NCBI GenBank assembly: GCA_003279705.1
Contig: QCGZ01000001.1
Span: 1-64,000 of the forward strand
DNA length: 64,000 bases
Direction of reading: 5' to 3'
DNA from: OCS116 cluster bacterium AG-390-I16
Lineage (GTDB): Bacteria > Pseudomonadota > Alphaproteobacteria > MED-G09
The notes under the pieces were generated by a model. The model was not told the origin of the DNA, did no database searches, and was given only the letters and a program-made list of their open reading frames with translations. Shown in pieces: positions 42,736-51,904 of the stretch. The position numbers and the translations under genes are program-made. Within the stretch, counting starts at the first letter, position 1; each line of letters starts with the position of its first letter.

Positions 42736-44922
42736 TCAATTACCAATTTGTTTAATTCTATCCTTGGTTGCCCTGTCGATTATATAATTATGAACCTGAT
42801 TAACTTCTTGTTCGGTTAATATAGATGAAAAATTCGCCATACCATTTTCTTCAAGAATTCCTTCAAGAAGAATTTCATTAAATATTTCATGCTTTTCTAT
42901 TGTGAGATGTCTAAGATCTACTATAGATTTTCCCCTTACACCTGCACCATGACATGCGCCACAAAACTGGGCATAAATTTTTTCGCCTTTAAGTAAATCT
43001 TCAGCAGAAGCATTAATAATTGGTTGTTCCGGAATAACACTATTTTTTCTTTCTAGTTTAGGTAATTTAGATTTCCCGTTTAGCTTAAATGATAATAACC
43101 TGCCATTATTCCCATATAATATAGAAGCTATTTCATTATCTAAACCAAAATTATCGCCAACTGAGTTACCTGCACCACCGTCGCCTGCAAGTATAGATAT
43201 ATATTGTTCTCCATCAATCTGATAGGTAATTGGAGGAGCAATCATTCCTGTTTGAATTGCTTTGCTCCAAAGAATATTTCCATTTTCTGAGTCGTAAGCT
43301 ACTAAGTTTCCAGATGAGTTTCCTTGAAAAGTTATACCTGATGAAATTGATAAAGTACCGCCATTCCAAAAATGATTATGAGATACAGACCACTTTGTTT
43401 CTCCCGATATAGGATTAAAAGCTATAATAGCGCCAGTAACTGGAGGAATACCATCCATTTCAGCTGCTGCTTCATTTACATAAAAACTTGTACCCGTATT
43501 GAATGTTCCTGGTTGCATTTTATAGTAGCCTTTTATCGGTACATAAATAGCAGCAACTTCATGTATGGGTATATAAACTAATCCTAATTTTGGGTCATAT
43601 GACATTGCTTGCCAATTATGACCACCGTAACTGCCTGGAAGAACCCATTCAGGTTTAACATTATAGTCTTTATCTTTATTAATTACTGGCCTACCTGTTG
43701 TGAGATCAACATGTGTTGCCCAATTAACAGGTACATAATTATGTGCTCTTAATAATTTTCCATTTTTTCTATTAATTACATAAAAGAAACCATTTTTGGG
43801 TGCTTGCATTAAAACCTTTTTTGTTTCCCCGTCAATATCCATATCCGCAAGCATTATATCTTGAGTTGCGGTAAAGTCCCATTTGTCTTCGGGGGTTGTT
43901 TGGTAATACCAATTCATTTTTCCTGTATCAGCGTTAAGAGCTATTATTGAAGATAAGTATAAATTATCTCCTCCCCCAGGTGATCTGATATCGATATTCC
44001 ATGGTTGTCCATTACCAGTCCCAATGTACAATTGATTAAAATCAGGGTCATATACAATTGAATTCCAAGCAGTTCCGCCTCCACCCATGGTCCACCATTC
44101 ACCATTCCAAGTTTTAGCAGCTGTTTCTAGTTCTGGATGCTCAAAAGGTAAGGATGGATCTCCTGGAATAGTATAAAAACGCCAAATTAATTTACCTGTT
44201 TCTGTATCATATGCTGAAACATATCCTCTTACCCCACCCATATCGGCTCCACCATTACCAATAAAAACTTTATCATTTGCAATTCTTGGCGCACCTGTAA
44301 TTGTGTAATCAAGCTTTCTATCAGATAGTGTATTGATTTCCCAAATTAATTCACCTGTTTGGGCGTCAAGCTTTAAAAGCCTTCCATCTAAAGTCGCTGA
44401 ATATACAAATCCTTTCCATACTGCAACTCCACGATTAACAACATCGCAACAGGCCTTTTTTGACCAAACCCTTGGGACATCTGGATCATAAAACCATTTT
44501 TCTTTACCTGTTTTTGCATCAATAGCGTGGACAATACTCCAAGCGTTAGTGACATACATAACTCCATTATCAACAATAGGAGTTGCCTCTAAACCTCTAG
44601 TTGTATTCATATCAACTGACCATTCAAGTTCAAGATTAGAAATATTCTCCTTATTAATTATAGAAAGTGGAGAAAATCTTTGTTCATTATAATCTCTTCC
44701 ATGGGCTAACCAATTATGAGGTTCATTATCAGCATTAATAATTCTCGACTGATCAATATTTCCAATAATTTCATTAGAAATTTTATTCATATCTTCATTA
44801 TTGTTAATTTGAACATTTCTTTTCAAAAAGTATGAACTTGAAATAATTGATATAGTTAAAATTAATATTAAAATTATATTAATTAATATTGCTGAATTTC
44901 TGTTTAGAGATGGATGCTTCAT
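42736..44922 (-). CDS. PQQ-dependent quinohemoprotein alcohol dehydrogenase (copy 1)
   Basis: A 728-residue periplasmic enzyme, anchored or exported by an N-terminal hydrophobic helix (about residues 10-32). The eight-bladed PQQ propeller has HGRDYNEQRFSPL, the adjacent-cysteine disulfide in KKACCDVVNRG, and KWDFTATQD at the catalytic Asp, with Thr where lanthanide-type enzymes have the extra Asp, so calcium type is likely. A C-terminal cytochrome c domain binds heme through CGACHGAG. It oxidises alcohols and passes electrons to c-type or copper carriers. No PQQ synthesis genes are in the window. Confidence 0.92.
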   Translation of the reverse strand: MKHPSLNRNSAILINIILILILTISIISSSYFLKRNVQINNNEDMNKISNEIIGNIDQSRIINADNEPHNWLAHGRDYNEQRFSPLSIINKENISNLELEWSVDMNTTRGLEATPIVDNGVMYVTNAWSIVHAIDAKTGKEKWFYDPDVPRVWSKKACCDVVNRGVAVWKGFVYSATLDGRLLKLDAQTGELIWEINTLSDRKLDYTITGAPRIANDKVFIGNGGADMGGVRGYVSAYDTETGKLIWRFYTIPGDPSLPFEHPELETAAKTWNGEWWTMGGGGTAWNSIVYDPDFNQLYIGTGNGQPWNIDIRSPGGGDNLYLSSIIALNADTGKMNWYYQTTPEDKWDFTATQDIMLADMDIDGETKKVLMQAPKNGFFYVINRKNGKLLRAHNYVPVNWATHVDLTTGRPVINKDKDYNVKPEWVLPGSYGGHNWQAMSYDPKLGLVYIPIHEVAAIYVPIKGYYKMQPGTFNTGTSFYVNEAAAEMDGIPPVTGAIIAFNPISGETKWSVSHNHFWNGGTLSISSGITFQGNSSGNLVAYDSENGNILWSKAIQTGMIAPPITYQIDGEQYISILAGDGGAGNSVGDNFGLDNEIASILYGNNGRLLSFKLNGKSKLPKLERKNSVIPEQPIINASAEDLLKGEKIYAQFCGACHGAGVRGKSIVDLRHLTIEKHEIFNEILLEGILEENGMANFSSILTEQEVNQVHNYIIDRATKDRIKQIGN

Positions 44923-44942
44923 ATTTGACTTTCTTACTAAAA

Positions 44943-47156
44943 TTATTTTATTGCTTGTTGAATTTTACGGTCATTTTTAGCAGTATCAACTATATAATGA
45001 TAAATGTTATTTACATCATTTTTTGACATGACATCAGAAAAAGCAGTCATTCCAATTTCATTGTAAATTCCATTATATACAATTTCATTAAATAATTCAT
45101 GGCTATCATTACTCATCATTCTTAAGTCAGGTAGTGCTGGCCCTGATCTGACAGCAGTACCATGACAAAATGCACAATATTCACCGTATAATTCCTTTCC
45201 CCTTGATACTTCAAATTCTGTAGAGATTATTTCAGGTTGTTTAGGAATTGTTCTGTCAACAAGATCTAATCTAGGAAGAATTCCTTTTCCGTTTATCTTA
45301 AATGCTAAAAGCCTTCCCTCATTTCCATATTTTAATGAGGCCATATGTTCAGTGTGAAAACCTAGGGTATCTCCACCATGATTGTTTCCTCCACCGGTTC
45401 CAGCAAGAATAACAATATATTGTTCATTTTTAATTTTATAACTAATTGGGGGAGCAATCATACTAGTTTGGATGTCTTTAGACCATAAAATCTCTCCAGT
45501 AGCAGAGTCAAAAGCGTTTAAGAAACCCATACCATTTCCCTGAAAAGTTATACCTGACTTTGTTGATAAAGTTCCTCCATTCCAATGTTGAGGATATTTT
45601 ACTTCCCATTCAGTTTTGCCTGAGATTGGATTGAATGCCTTTAAAGAACCTGTACCAATAGGTGCATCTAATGTAGTGAGAGCTAAATCTAAATATTTTG
45701 CAATTTCAATTCCTGTATTCCATGATTTAGCTTTATATTTTATCTTTCCTGTTTGTTGCCACTCTTCAGTCATTTTATAAATTGTTGTTGATTTTTGTTC
45801 GGGAATAAAAACTAGACCTAATTCTGGGTCAAAAGACATAGCCTGCCAGTTGTGTCCACCAAGGGCCCCAGGGAGTATCCATTGTTTTTCATTAGTATAA
45901 TCTTTTTCTGGATTTTCAACAGGTCTACCTGTTTCCATATCAACATGAGTAGCCCAATTGACTTCGGTATACTTATGAGCTTTTAAAAGCTCTCCATTTT
46001 TTCTATCAATAACATAAAAGAAGCCATTTTTAGGAGCCTGCATGAGAACTTTTCTTTCAACACCATCAACACTCATATCGGCAAGCATTATATCTTGTGT
46101 TGCAGTATAGTCCCAATTATCACCCGGTGTTGTCTGATAATACCATTTCATTTTTCCATTATCTGCATTTAGAGCAACTATCGAAGAAAGAAATAGATTA
46201 TCTCCTCCACCTGGTGATCTAATAACCCTTGTCCATGGAGATCCATTTCCAACACCAATATATAAATTATTAAAATCTGGATCGTAAACTATTGTATTCC
46301 AAACTGTTCCTCCTCCACCAATTTTCCACCATTCTCCTCCCTTCCATGTTTTTGCAGCTTCTTTTAATTCAGAATGTTCAAATGGAAGAGAGGGATTACC
46401 TGGAACTGTATAAAAACGCCAAACTAAATTACCATTATTTGTATCATATGCTGAAACATATCCTCTGACACCATATTCAGCACCACCATTCCCTATAAAG
46501 ATTTTATCATTGGCAATTCTTGGTGCTCCAGTAATAGTGTAGTCTTTGTCTCTGTCTATTAATGTATTTATTTCCCAAATTAATTTACCTGTTCTAGCAT
46601 CAAGTTTAATTAATCTTCCATCAAGACTTGCAAAAAAGACATTACCTTTCCAGACTGCAACACCTCTATTAACAACATCGCAACAAGCTTTTCTTCCCCA
46701 TGATTTTGGAACTAATGGATCATAACTCCAAATTTCTTCACCAGTTTCAGCATTAATTGCATATACAATACTCCATTCACTTGTAAGAAACATAATTCCA
46801 TTATCGACAATAGGTGTTGCCTCTAGCGCCCTAGTACTGTTCATATCAAAAGACCATGCAAGCTCTAAATTTTTAATATTATTTTTATTTATATCTTCAA
46901 GAATTGAATATCTTTGTTCTTCGTAATTTCTCCCATGGGATAACCAATTATTTGGTTCATTATCAGTTTCAATAATCCTTTGGGTATTTATATCGCCTAT
47001 TAAACTTACCTTTTCTTCTTTCGGCATAGGAATATTTTTCTTTATATCTGGTTTGTTTATTGATGCGGTCTTAATTAAAATGCCAAATATAAGAATAAAG
47101 ATTAGAATGATGTTAATAAAAATTGCTGTTTTTTTTCCTAAGCTTGGATGACTCAT
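44943..47156 (-). CDS. PQQ-dependent quinohemoprotein alcohol dehydrogenase (copy 2)
   Basis: A 737-residue paralogue of the next gene, about 20 bp upstream of it. I take the ATG at 47156 (MSHPSLGKK): GAGGG lies a few bases before it, and the longer TTG start would overlap that site. Shared marks: N-terminal HPSL plus hydrophobic helix, KACCDVVNRG, NWDYTATQD at the active site, and a heme c motif CAFCHGTA. The copies differ by a short insertion near EEWQQTGKIKYKA, which may alter substrate preference. Likely co-transcribed. Confidence 0.92.
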   Translation of the reverse strand: MSHPSLGKKTAIFINIILIFILIFGILIKTASINKPDIKKNIPMPKEEKVSLIGDINTQRIIETDNEPNNWLSHGRNYEEQRYSILEDINKNNIKNLELAWSFDMNSTRALEATPIVDNGIMFLTSEWSIVYAINAETGEEIWSYDPLVPKSWGRKACCDVVNRGVAVWKGNVFFASLDGRLIKLDARTGKLIWEINTLIDRDKDYTITGAPRIANDKIFIGNGGAEYGVRGYVSAYDTNNGNLVWRFYTVPGNPSLPFEHSELKEAAKTWKGGEWWKIGGGGTVWNTIVYDPDFNNLYIGVGNGSPWTRVIRSPGGGDNLFLSSIVALNADNGKMKWYYQTTPGDNWDYTATQDIMLADMSVDGVERKVLMQAPKNGFFYVIDRKNGELLKAHKYTEVNWATHVDMETGRPVENPEKDYTNEKQWILPGALGGHNWQAMSFDPELGLVFIPEQKSTTIYKMTEEWQQTGKIKYKAKSWNTGIEIAKYLDLALTTLDAPIGTGSLKAFNPISGKTEWEVKYPQHWNGGTLSTKSGITFQGNGMGFLNAFDSATGEILWSKDIQTSMIAPPISYKIKNEQYIVILAGTGGGNNHGGDTLGFHTEHMASLKYGNEGRLLAFKINGKGILPRLDLVDRTIPKQPEIISTEFEVSRGKELYGEYCAFCHGTAVRSGPALPDLRMMSNDSHELFNEIVYNGIYNEIGMTAFSDVMSKNDVNNIYHYIVDTAKNDRKIQQAIK

Positions 47157-47227
47157 AATTACCCTCAATTATCCCCAAATTCGAGCTAATGCTAGATTAA
47201 ATATTTTTTTAAATCCAGAATAATTTA

Positions 47228-48007
47228 TTAATTTCTAGCAATAAAATTTGGATTTATAAAATTATTTTCCTTAAAACCATATCTAAGTTCTTCACCATTC
47301 AATAAGGTAACATTACCACCCGCCGTTTTTAAAATTGCATGGCCTGCTGCAGTATCCCATTCGCAAGTTGGCGACATACGTGGATATATATGAGCTTCTC
47401 CAGATGCAATTAAACAAAATTTATAAGAAGATCCAACATAGTTGATCTTTTCTATATCATAATCTTTTAAATAATTCTCAATCTCTTTTCCGCTATGTGA
47501 TCTGCTAATTGTGGCGATTAATTTTTTTTGTTTTTGACCACTCACTTTAATTTGTTTAGCTTTTTGAATAGATATTTCATCTTTAGATTTTGTTTCAATG
47601 ATATAGGATTTTTTTTCATCATTAAAAAAGATCTTATTTTTTGCTGGAGCATTTATGAAACCAATTTTTGTGTATCCTTCATTTATAAATGCAATGTTTA
47701 CAGTAAATTCACCATTTTTTTTGATAAACTCTTTTGTTCCATCAAGAGGATCAACAAGAAAAAATCTTTTATCATAATCTGGAATAAATTTATTTGAGTA
47801 AGCTTCTTCTGAAATAATTGGAATGTCTGGAAAAATATTACTCAACTTTTTTAAAATAAATTCTTCAGCATTTTTATCCGCGTTTGTTACAGGTGAATTA
47901 TCTTTTTTATGATTTACTTCAAATTTATTATTATAAATATCCATAATTAATAACCCCGCTTCATAGGAGATTTTAATTAATTCAGATAAAATATTTTGTT
48001 GAAACAT
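47228..48007 (-). CDS. cysQ: 3'(2'),5'-bisphosphate nucleotidase CysQ
   Basis: A 259-residue member of the inositol-monophosphatase/CysQ family. Metal site: PIISEEAYSN (about 71-80) and FLVDPLDGTKEFIKK (about 92-106), closing with ECEWDTAAGHAIL-type segment seen as PTCEWDTAAGHAILKTAGG. It hydrolyses PAP left over from sulfate reduction or sulfotransfer. The Leu-Asp-Gly-Thr-Lys-Glu-Phe stretch favours CysQ over plain IMPase. Divergent from mnmA. Confidence 0.92.
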   Translation of the reverse strand: MFQQNILSELIKISYEAGLLIMDIYNNKFEVNHKKDNSPVTNADKNAEEFILKKLSNIFPDIPIISEEAYSNKFIPDYDKRFFLVDPLDGTKEFIKKNGEFTVNIAFINEGYTKIGFINAPAKNKIFFNDEKKSYIIETKSKDEISIQKAKQIKVSGQKQKKLIATISRSHSGKEIENYLKDYDIEKINYVGSSYKFCLIASGEAHIYPRMSPTCEWDTAAGHAILKTAGGNVTLLNGEELRYGFKENNFINPNFIARN

Positions 48008-48116
48008 AAAAAAATTATAATGAGTAAAAGTAATAAAATAAATTAAATAATTAAAAGTAATATTTTTTAGGCCTTAATTAATTGCATTAATTGAATAATT
48101 TTTATATTTAGTTCTT

Positions 48117-49247
48117 ATGACACCAAAAGTAGACTTAGATATAAAGAATAGGACCAAGAAAGGTCGAGTTGTTGTTGCAATGTCTGGCGGAGTTGACTCT
48201 TCTGTGGCTGCAGCCCTCGTAAAAGCTTCTGGTTATGAGGCTATTGGAATAACACTCCAACTTTACGATGATAGTAATTCTCCAAAAAAGAAGGGATCTT
48301 GTTGTGCTGGTCAAGATATTCATGATGCAAAAAAGGTAGCATCTACCCTAAAGATTCCTCACTATGTTTTAGACTATGAAAAAATTTTTAAAGAAAAAGT
48401 TATAAATGATTTTGCATCATCATATGAAAAAGGTGAGACACCAATACCATGCGTTTTGTGTAACGAAAGAGTTAAGTTTGACGATTTATTCGATGTCGCA
48501 AAAGATTTAAATGCTGATGCATTGGTTACTGGACATTACATTAATTCAGTCGAAGGTAAAAATGGACGTGAAATGTATAGAGCTAAGGACATTGAAAGAG
48601 ATCAAAGTTATTTTCTTTTTAAAACTACAAGAGAGCAGCTTAATTTTTTAAGATTTCCTCTAGGTAACTTTACTAAATCAGAAATTCGTAAAATAGCCGA
48701 AGATATTGGTCTTGAGGTCTCAGAAAAACCCGATAGTCAAGATATATGCTTTGTTCCAGATGGTAACTATAAAAATGTTTTAAAGAAACTTAACCCTAAT
48801 GGTCACATTAGAGGTAAAATCATCTCTAAACAAGGTGAAGTTCTTGCAGAGCATAATGGAATTGTAAATTTTACTATTGGCCAAAGAAGAGGGCTAGGGT
48901 TGGCAGTTGGAGAGCCTTTATATGTTATTGATATAAATCCTGTTTCCTATGAAGTTACTGTTGGTACTAAGGATGATCTGAAAAAAGAAACTATATATAT
49001 TAAGGATATTAATTGGTTAGGAGATGATCAATTTAGCAATAAAATATGTAAAGTTAAGGTAAAAGTTGGTTCAACTCTTGACCTTGAAAATGCTGATATT
49101 ATTACTGAAGGAAACAATATAAGTGTAAAATTAGAATCTGGATTAAAGGAAGGTATTTCCCCAGGTCAAGCTTGCGTTTTTTACGATATTCAAAATAGCT
49201 CAAGGGTTTTAGGTGGTGGATGGATATATGATAATCGCTTACCTTGA
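48117..49247 (+). CDS. mnmA: tRNA-specific 2-thiouridylase MnmA
   Basis: A 376-residue enzyme adding sulfur to U34 of Lys, Glu and Gln tRNAs. PP-loop MSGGVDSSVAAAL at about 22-34, the PCVLCNERVKF motif with the first catalytic Cys, GHYI, PDSQDICFVPDG with the second catalytic Cys, and FTIGQRRGLG. Length is normal. A tRNA gene follows 38 bp downstream on the same strand, possibly on the same transcript. Confidence 0.96.
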   Translation: MTPKVDLDIKNRTKKGRVVVAMSGGVDSSVAAALVKASGYEAIGITLQLYDDSNSPKKKGSCCAGQDIHDAKKVASTLKIPHYVLDYEKIFKEKVINDFASSYEKGETPIPCVLCNERVKFDDLFDVAKDLNADALVTGHYINSVEGKNGREMYRAKDIERDQSYFLFKTTREQLNFLRFPLGNFTKSEIRKIAEDIGLEVSEKPDSQDICFVPDGNYKNVLKKLNPNGHIRGKIISKQGEVLAEHNGIVNFTIGQRRGLGLAVGEPLYVIDINPVSYEVTVGTKDDLKKETIYIKDINWLGDDQFSNKICKVKVKVGSTLDLENADIITEGNNISVKLESGLKEGISPGQACVFYDIQNSSRVLGGGWIYDNRLP

Positions 49248-49285
49248 CATCTAGCAATTTACAGCATTAATGGATGAATACTTAT

Positions 49286-49362
49286 GGCGGGGTAGCTCAG
49301 TTGGTTAGAGCAGCGGAATCATAATCCGCGTGTCGGGGGTTCAAATCCCTCCCCCGCTACCA
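49286..49362 (+). tRNA. tRNA-Met (CAT), elongator type
   Basis: A 77-base cloverleaf: acceptor GGCGGGG pairs with CCCCGCT (a G-U at the first pair), D-arm GCTCAGTTGGTTAGAGC, anticodon stem GCGGA/TCCGC round ATCATAA with anticodon CAT at 49320-49322, T-arm GGGGGTTCAAATCCCTC, and an encoded CCA (49360-49362). The paired first base excludes the initiator tRNA, whose first pair is open. tRNA-Ile(CAU, lysidine) is unlikely from the overall sequence but cannot be fully excluded. Confidence 0.93.
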
Positions 49363-49385
49363 TAAGATGGAAAATAGGAGACAAC

Positions 49386-49844
49386 ATGAAGAAGTTAATA
49401 TTTTTATTTTTAATAATAGCCTCGATTTCATTAAATGCTGGCCATCATAAAGTAGGTGAATTATCTAGTGAAGAAATTGTTAAAATGGCTTATTCAACTT
49501 TTGCATCAGGTGATACTGATGCATGGTCAAAATTACACACCGAAGATCTGAAATTTTCTATCTATGGTAAATTACCTCATTCAGGGACTCACATCGGTAC
49601 AGAAGCTACAATAAAAAATGTTTTTGAAGTAATTCCGAAATTCTGGCCTAATTTTAAATTAGAAATTCAAAATATAGACACTGTTAAAACAAAAAGTGGA
49701 AGTACAGTTTATGTTCTTCATAAAATGACTGCTGATAATCTTAATTCTTCAGCTTTGCATATGTTTACACTGAAAAATGGAAAAATTAATTCCTTTTCAG
49801 CTTTTGATGATTACGACTCTATGCGTAAAGCAATGGTTAAATAA
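49386..49844 (+). CDS. Secreted SnoaL-like/NTF2-fold protein
   Basis: A 152-residue exported protein: signal peptide of about 18 residues ending LNAGHH, then an NTF2-like cone fold with the SnoaL order: helix EEIVKMAYSTFASGDTDAWSKL, HTEDLKFSIYG, SGTHIGTEAT and a strand-rich C-terminus. Members are cyclases, isomerases or binding proteins; no catalytic role can be read here. It starts 24 bp after the tRNA with TAGGAG upstream. Confidence 0.8.
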   Translation: MKKLIFLFLIIASISLNAGHHKVGELSSEEIVKMAYSTFASGDTDAWSKLHTEDLKFSIYGKLPHSGTHIGTEATIKNVFEVIPKFWPNFKLEIQNIDTVKTKSGSTVYVLHKMTADNLNSSALHMFTLKNGKINSFSAFDDYDSMRKAMVK

Positions 49845-49868
49845 GATTTTTTTCAGCCAATAAAAATA

Positions 49869-50615
49869 ATGCCAGACAGACATGTAAATTTAACAGGTGC
49901 TTCAAATTTTAGAGATCTTGGTGGATATGAAACCGAAGATGGCATGAAGTTAAAGCAAGGCCTTATTTATCGTTCAGATAATTTATCTCATTTATCTGAG
50001 GAAGATTTAAAGAAAATTAATCAAATTGGCATAAAAACTGTATGTGATTTTAGAAGTGATATTGAGCTTGATGAATTTCCGTCACCGTTTTCTGAAAAAA
50101 CTCTACCCTTGCTAAAACATATACCAATTAAAACATTAGGAACTAAAGATCTTAGAGAATTATCAACAAGAGATGATGTTACAAGTGAAGAGATGGCTAA
50201 AGAAATGCAGCATCACTACGTTCTTTATGTTCATCAACATAAGAAAAAATATAGGGATTTTATAAATTTAGTTGCTTTTGGAGAAATTCCTTTAGTTTTT
50301 CATTGTTTTGCAGGAAAAGATAGAACTGGCTTTGGTGCTCTTTTATACCTAGGTTTATTAGGTGTTAAAAAGGAAACTATAATTGAGGATTATTTACTAA
50401 CTAATAAATATTTCAAAGGTCCAATTATTAACGAGGATTGGAGAGATACTTCTTCAGAGAAACTAAAACCCTTGTTTGAGGCAAGAGTTGATTATATAAA
50501 TGCAGCCTTTTCAGAAATTTATTTATCGTATAATTCAATTGAAGATTTTGTAGTTAAAGAATTAGAAATTAATAATCAAACTGTGGATTTATTAAAAAAT
50601 AGGATTTTAGAGTAA
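49869..50615 (+). CDS. Tyrosine-phosphatase-like protein (Y_phosphatase3 family)
   Basis: A 248-residue protein with the family opening NFRDLGGYETEDG (residues 13-25) and LIYRSDNLSHLS, then the phosphatase P-loop HCFAGKDRTG with catalytic C146 and R152 (CX5R). Related enzymes act on phosphotyrosine or phosphoinositides. It begins 25 bp after the SnoaL-like gene and ends 1 bp before the convergent small gene. The physiological substrate is unknown. Confidence 0.88.
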   Translation: MPDRHVNLTGASNFRDLGGYETEDGMKLKQGLIYRSDNLSHLSEEDLKKINQIGIKTVCDFRSDIELDEFPSPFSEKTLPLLKHIPIKTLGTKDLRELSTRDDVTSEEMAKEMQHHYVLYVHQHKKKYRDFINLVAFGEIPLVFHCFAGKDRTGFGALLYLGLLGVKKETIIEDYLLTNKYFKGPIINEDWRDTSSEKLKPLFEARVDYINAAFSEIYLSYNSIEDFVVKELEINNQTVDLLKNRILE

Positions 50616-50616
50616 A

Positions 50617-50838
50617 TTATTCTTTTACAAAAGTAACGGCATAATACTCTTTGCCATCAAACAAGTCTTTCGCATCCTCAACGCCACTAATCATTTGGAA
50701 CTTTCTTGGTACTATTGTTCCTTCCATTCTATAACCACGAGCACTCATATTTTTTCTATGAAATTCCATGGCGGCAGGGGTAAAATCTTCCGCCAGGACT
50801 GTTATTCTTTCTGCTTTTTTACTGTTTTCTTCTGTCAT
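50617..50838 (-). CDS. Small conserved-looking protein, 73 residues
   Basis: A 73-residue soluble protein: acidic/basic N-terminus, ITVLAEDFTPAAMEFHRKNM, ARGYRMEGTIVPRKF, and a C-terminal strand YYAVTFVKE. Its base composition is richer in G and C than the surroundings. Start ATG with GAGAGAAAAA upstream. The strand-helix-strand order with a final Tyr-rich strand suggests a compact alpha/beta fold such as a DUF4177-type domain, but I cannot name it. The phosphatase gene ends 1 bp from its stop. Confidence 0.65.
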   Translation of the reverse strand: MTEENSKKAERITVLAEDFTPAAMEFHRKNMSARGYRMEGTIVPRKFQMISGVEDAKDLFDGKEYYAVTFVKE

Positions 50839-50872
50839 TTTTTCTCTCTTTAAAAAACATTATCACAATATA

Positions 50873-51901
50873 TTATTTATTTCCGTAAAAAACAAAACCT
50901 GATGGTTTTTTTCCTTTTTTAAAATCTAATAAATTATCTAAAATCGATTTAGACCTTCTTAAATCTGACTCTAAAGTATGTGCAGAGTTATGAGGAGTCA
51001 TTATGATATTATCTAGTTTATGAAAAGGAAAATCAGATGGTCTAGGTTCTTTTTCTGGTTTACCACCTTCTTTTGGTCTATCTGGGTATATCCACCACGT
51101 ATCGATTGCTGCGCCAGCAATATTTTTTTTCTTTAAACTATTGTAAAGGTCCTCTTCCACACAAACATCACCTCTTGCAACATTGATAATATAGGAGGTT
51201 TTTTTCATCTTTGATAATGTTCTTTTATTAATCAGACCTTTGGTGCTTTCATTAAGGTCGCAAGCTAAGACTAAAAAATCACTTTCTTCTAAAATAAAAT
51301 CGAGCTTATCTGATGATCCATGCCAATCAAGATATTTCGGAGTATTTTTTTTCTGAGTTCTGTTTAGTCCATATGTTTTCATTCCAAGTGACTTTGCCCT
51401 TATTGCTGTTTCAATTCCAATCTGACCATATCCGATTATACCTAATGTTTTACCAAAAACCTCACCATGCATACTTTTAGGGTCTGACAGAGTACCTGTT
51501 TTTTCCCATGATCCAGATTTGAAATCATTATGATTGGTAAGGAGGTCAATACTCAAACTCATTATGCAGCCAATAATATATTCAGACATTGCTATTTCAT
51601 GACCAGAGGCATTCGCAACCATAAGATTTTTGGGGATTAATTTGGGATTAAGCCAATCAACTCCAGCAAAAGGTATTTGTAAAAGTTTTAGGTTTTTTGC
51701 AGATGAAATGAATTTAAAAATACCTCCATAAATTAAGGCATCAGATCCAGTTATTGCTATATCTGCTTTATTGAGAAGGTTTGATAAATGTTCTTCACTT
51801 TCACCAGGATTCCAATTAAATATTTTCCAAGATTTATCAAGATTTTCTTGAAGATCTTTTTGGATCGCCTCTCCTTTTTTTCCAAGAATTAATAAATTCA
51901 T
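50873..51901 (-). CDS. D-2-hydroxyacid dehydrogenase family protein
   Basis: A 342-residue NAD(P)-dependent dehydrogenase. Rossmann motif IGYGQIGIETA at about 155, followed by a Arg/Asn-containing turn GLNRTQ (NADP-leaning), catalytic Arg in NVARGDV, Glu region, and His in TPHNSAHT. The N-terminal half is a degenerate flavodoxin-like substrate domain with the LLQIPFAGVDWL segment. It reduces a 2-oxo acid or oxidises a D-2-hydroxy acid; the substrate is unknown. Three bases separate it from the SDR gene upstream. Confidence 0.88.
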   Translation of the reverse strand: MNLLILGKKGEAIQKDLQENLDKSWKIFNWNPGESEEHLSNLLNKADIAITGSDALIYGGIFKFISSAKNLKLLQIPFAGVDWLNPKLIPKNLMVANASGHEIAMSEYIIGCIMSLSIDLLTNHNDFKSGSWEKTGTLSDPKSMHGEVFGKTLGIIGYGQIGIETAIRAKSLGMKTYGLNRTQKKNTPKYLDWHGSSDKLDFILEESDFLVLACDLNESTKGLINKRTLSKMKKTSYIINVARGDVCVEEDLYNSLKKKNIAGAAIDTWWIYPDRPKEGGKPEKEPRPSDFPFHKLDNIIMTPHNSAHTLESDLRRSKSILDNLLDFKKGKKPSGFVFYGNK

Positions 51902-51904
51902 TTT

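Noticed and set aside
42736-47156. The two PQQ enzymes as lanthanide-dependent (XoxF- or PedH-like) dehydrogenases.
   Set aside because: The position that holds the extra Asp in lanthanide enzymes is Thr in both copies (WDFT, WDYT).
49286-49362. tRNA as an integration site for a mobile element.
   Set aside because: No integrase, direct repeat of the tRNA 3' end or change of composition is seen within several kb downstream.
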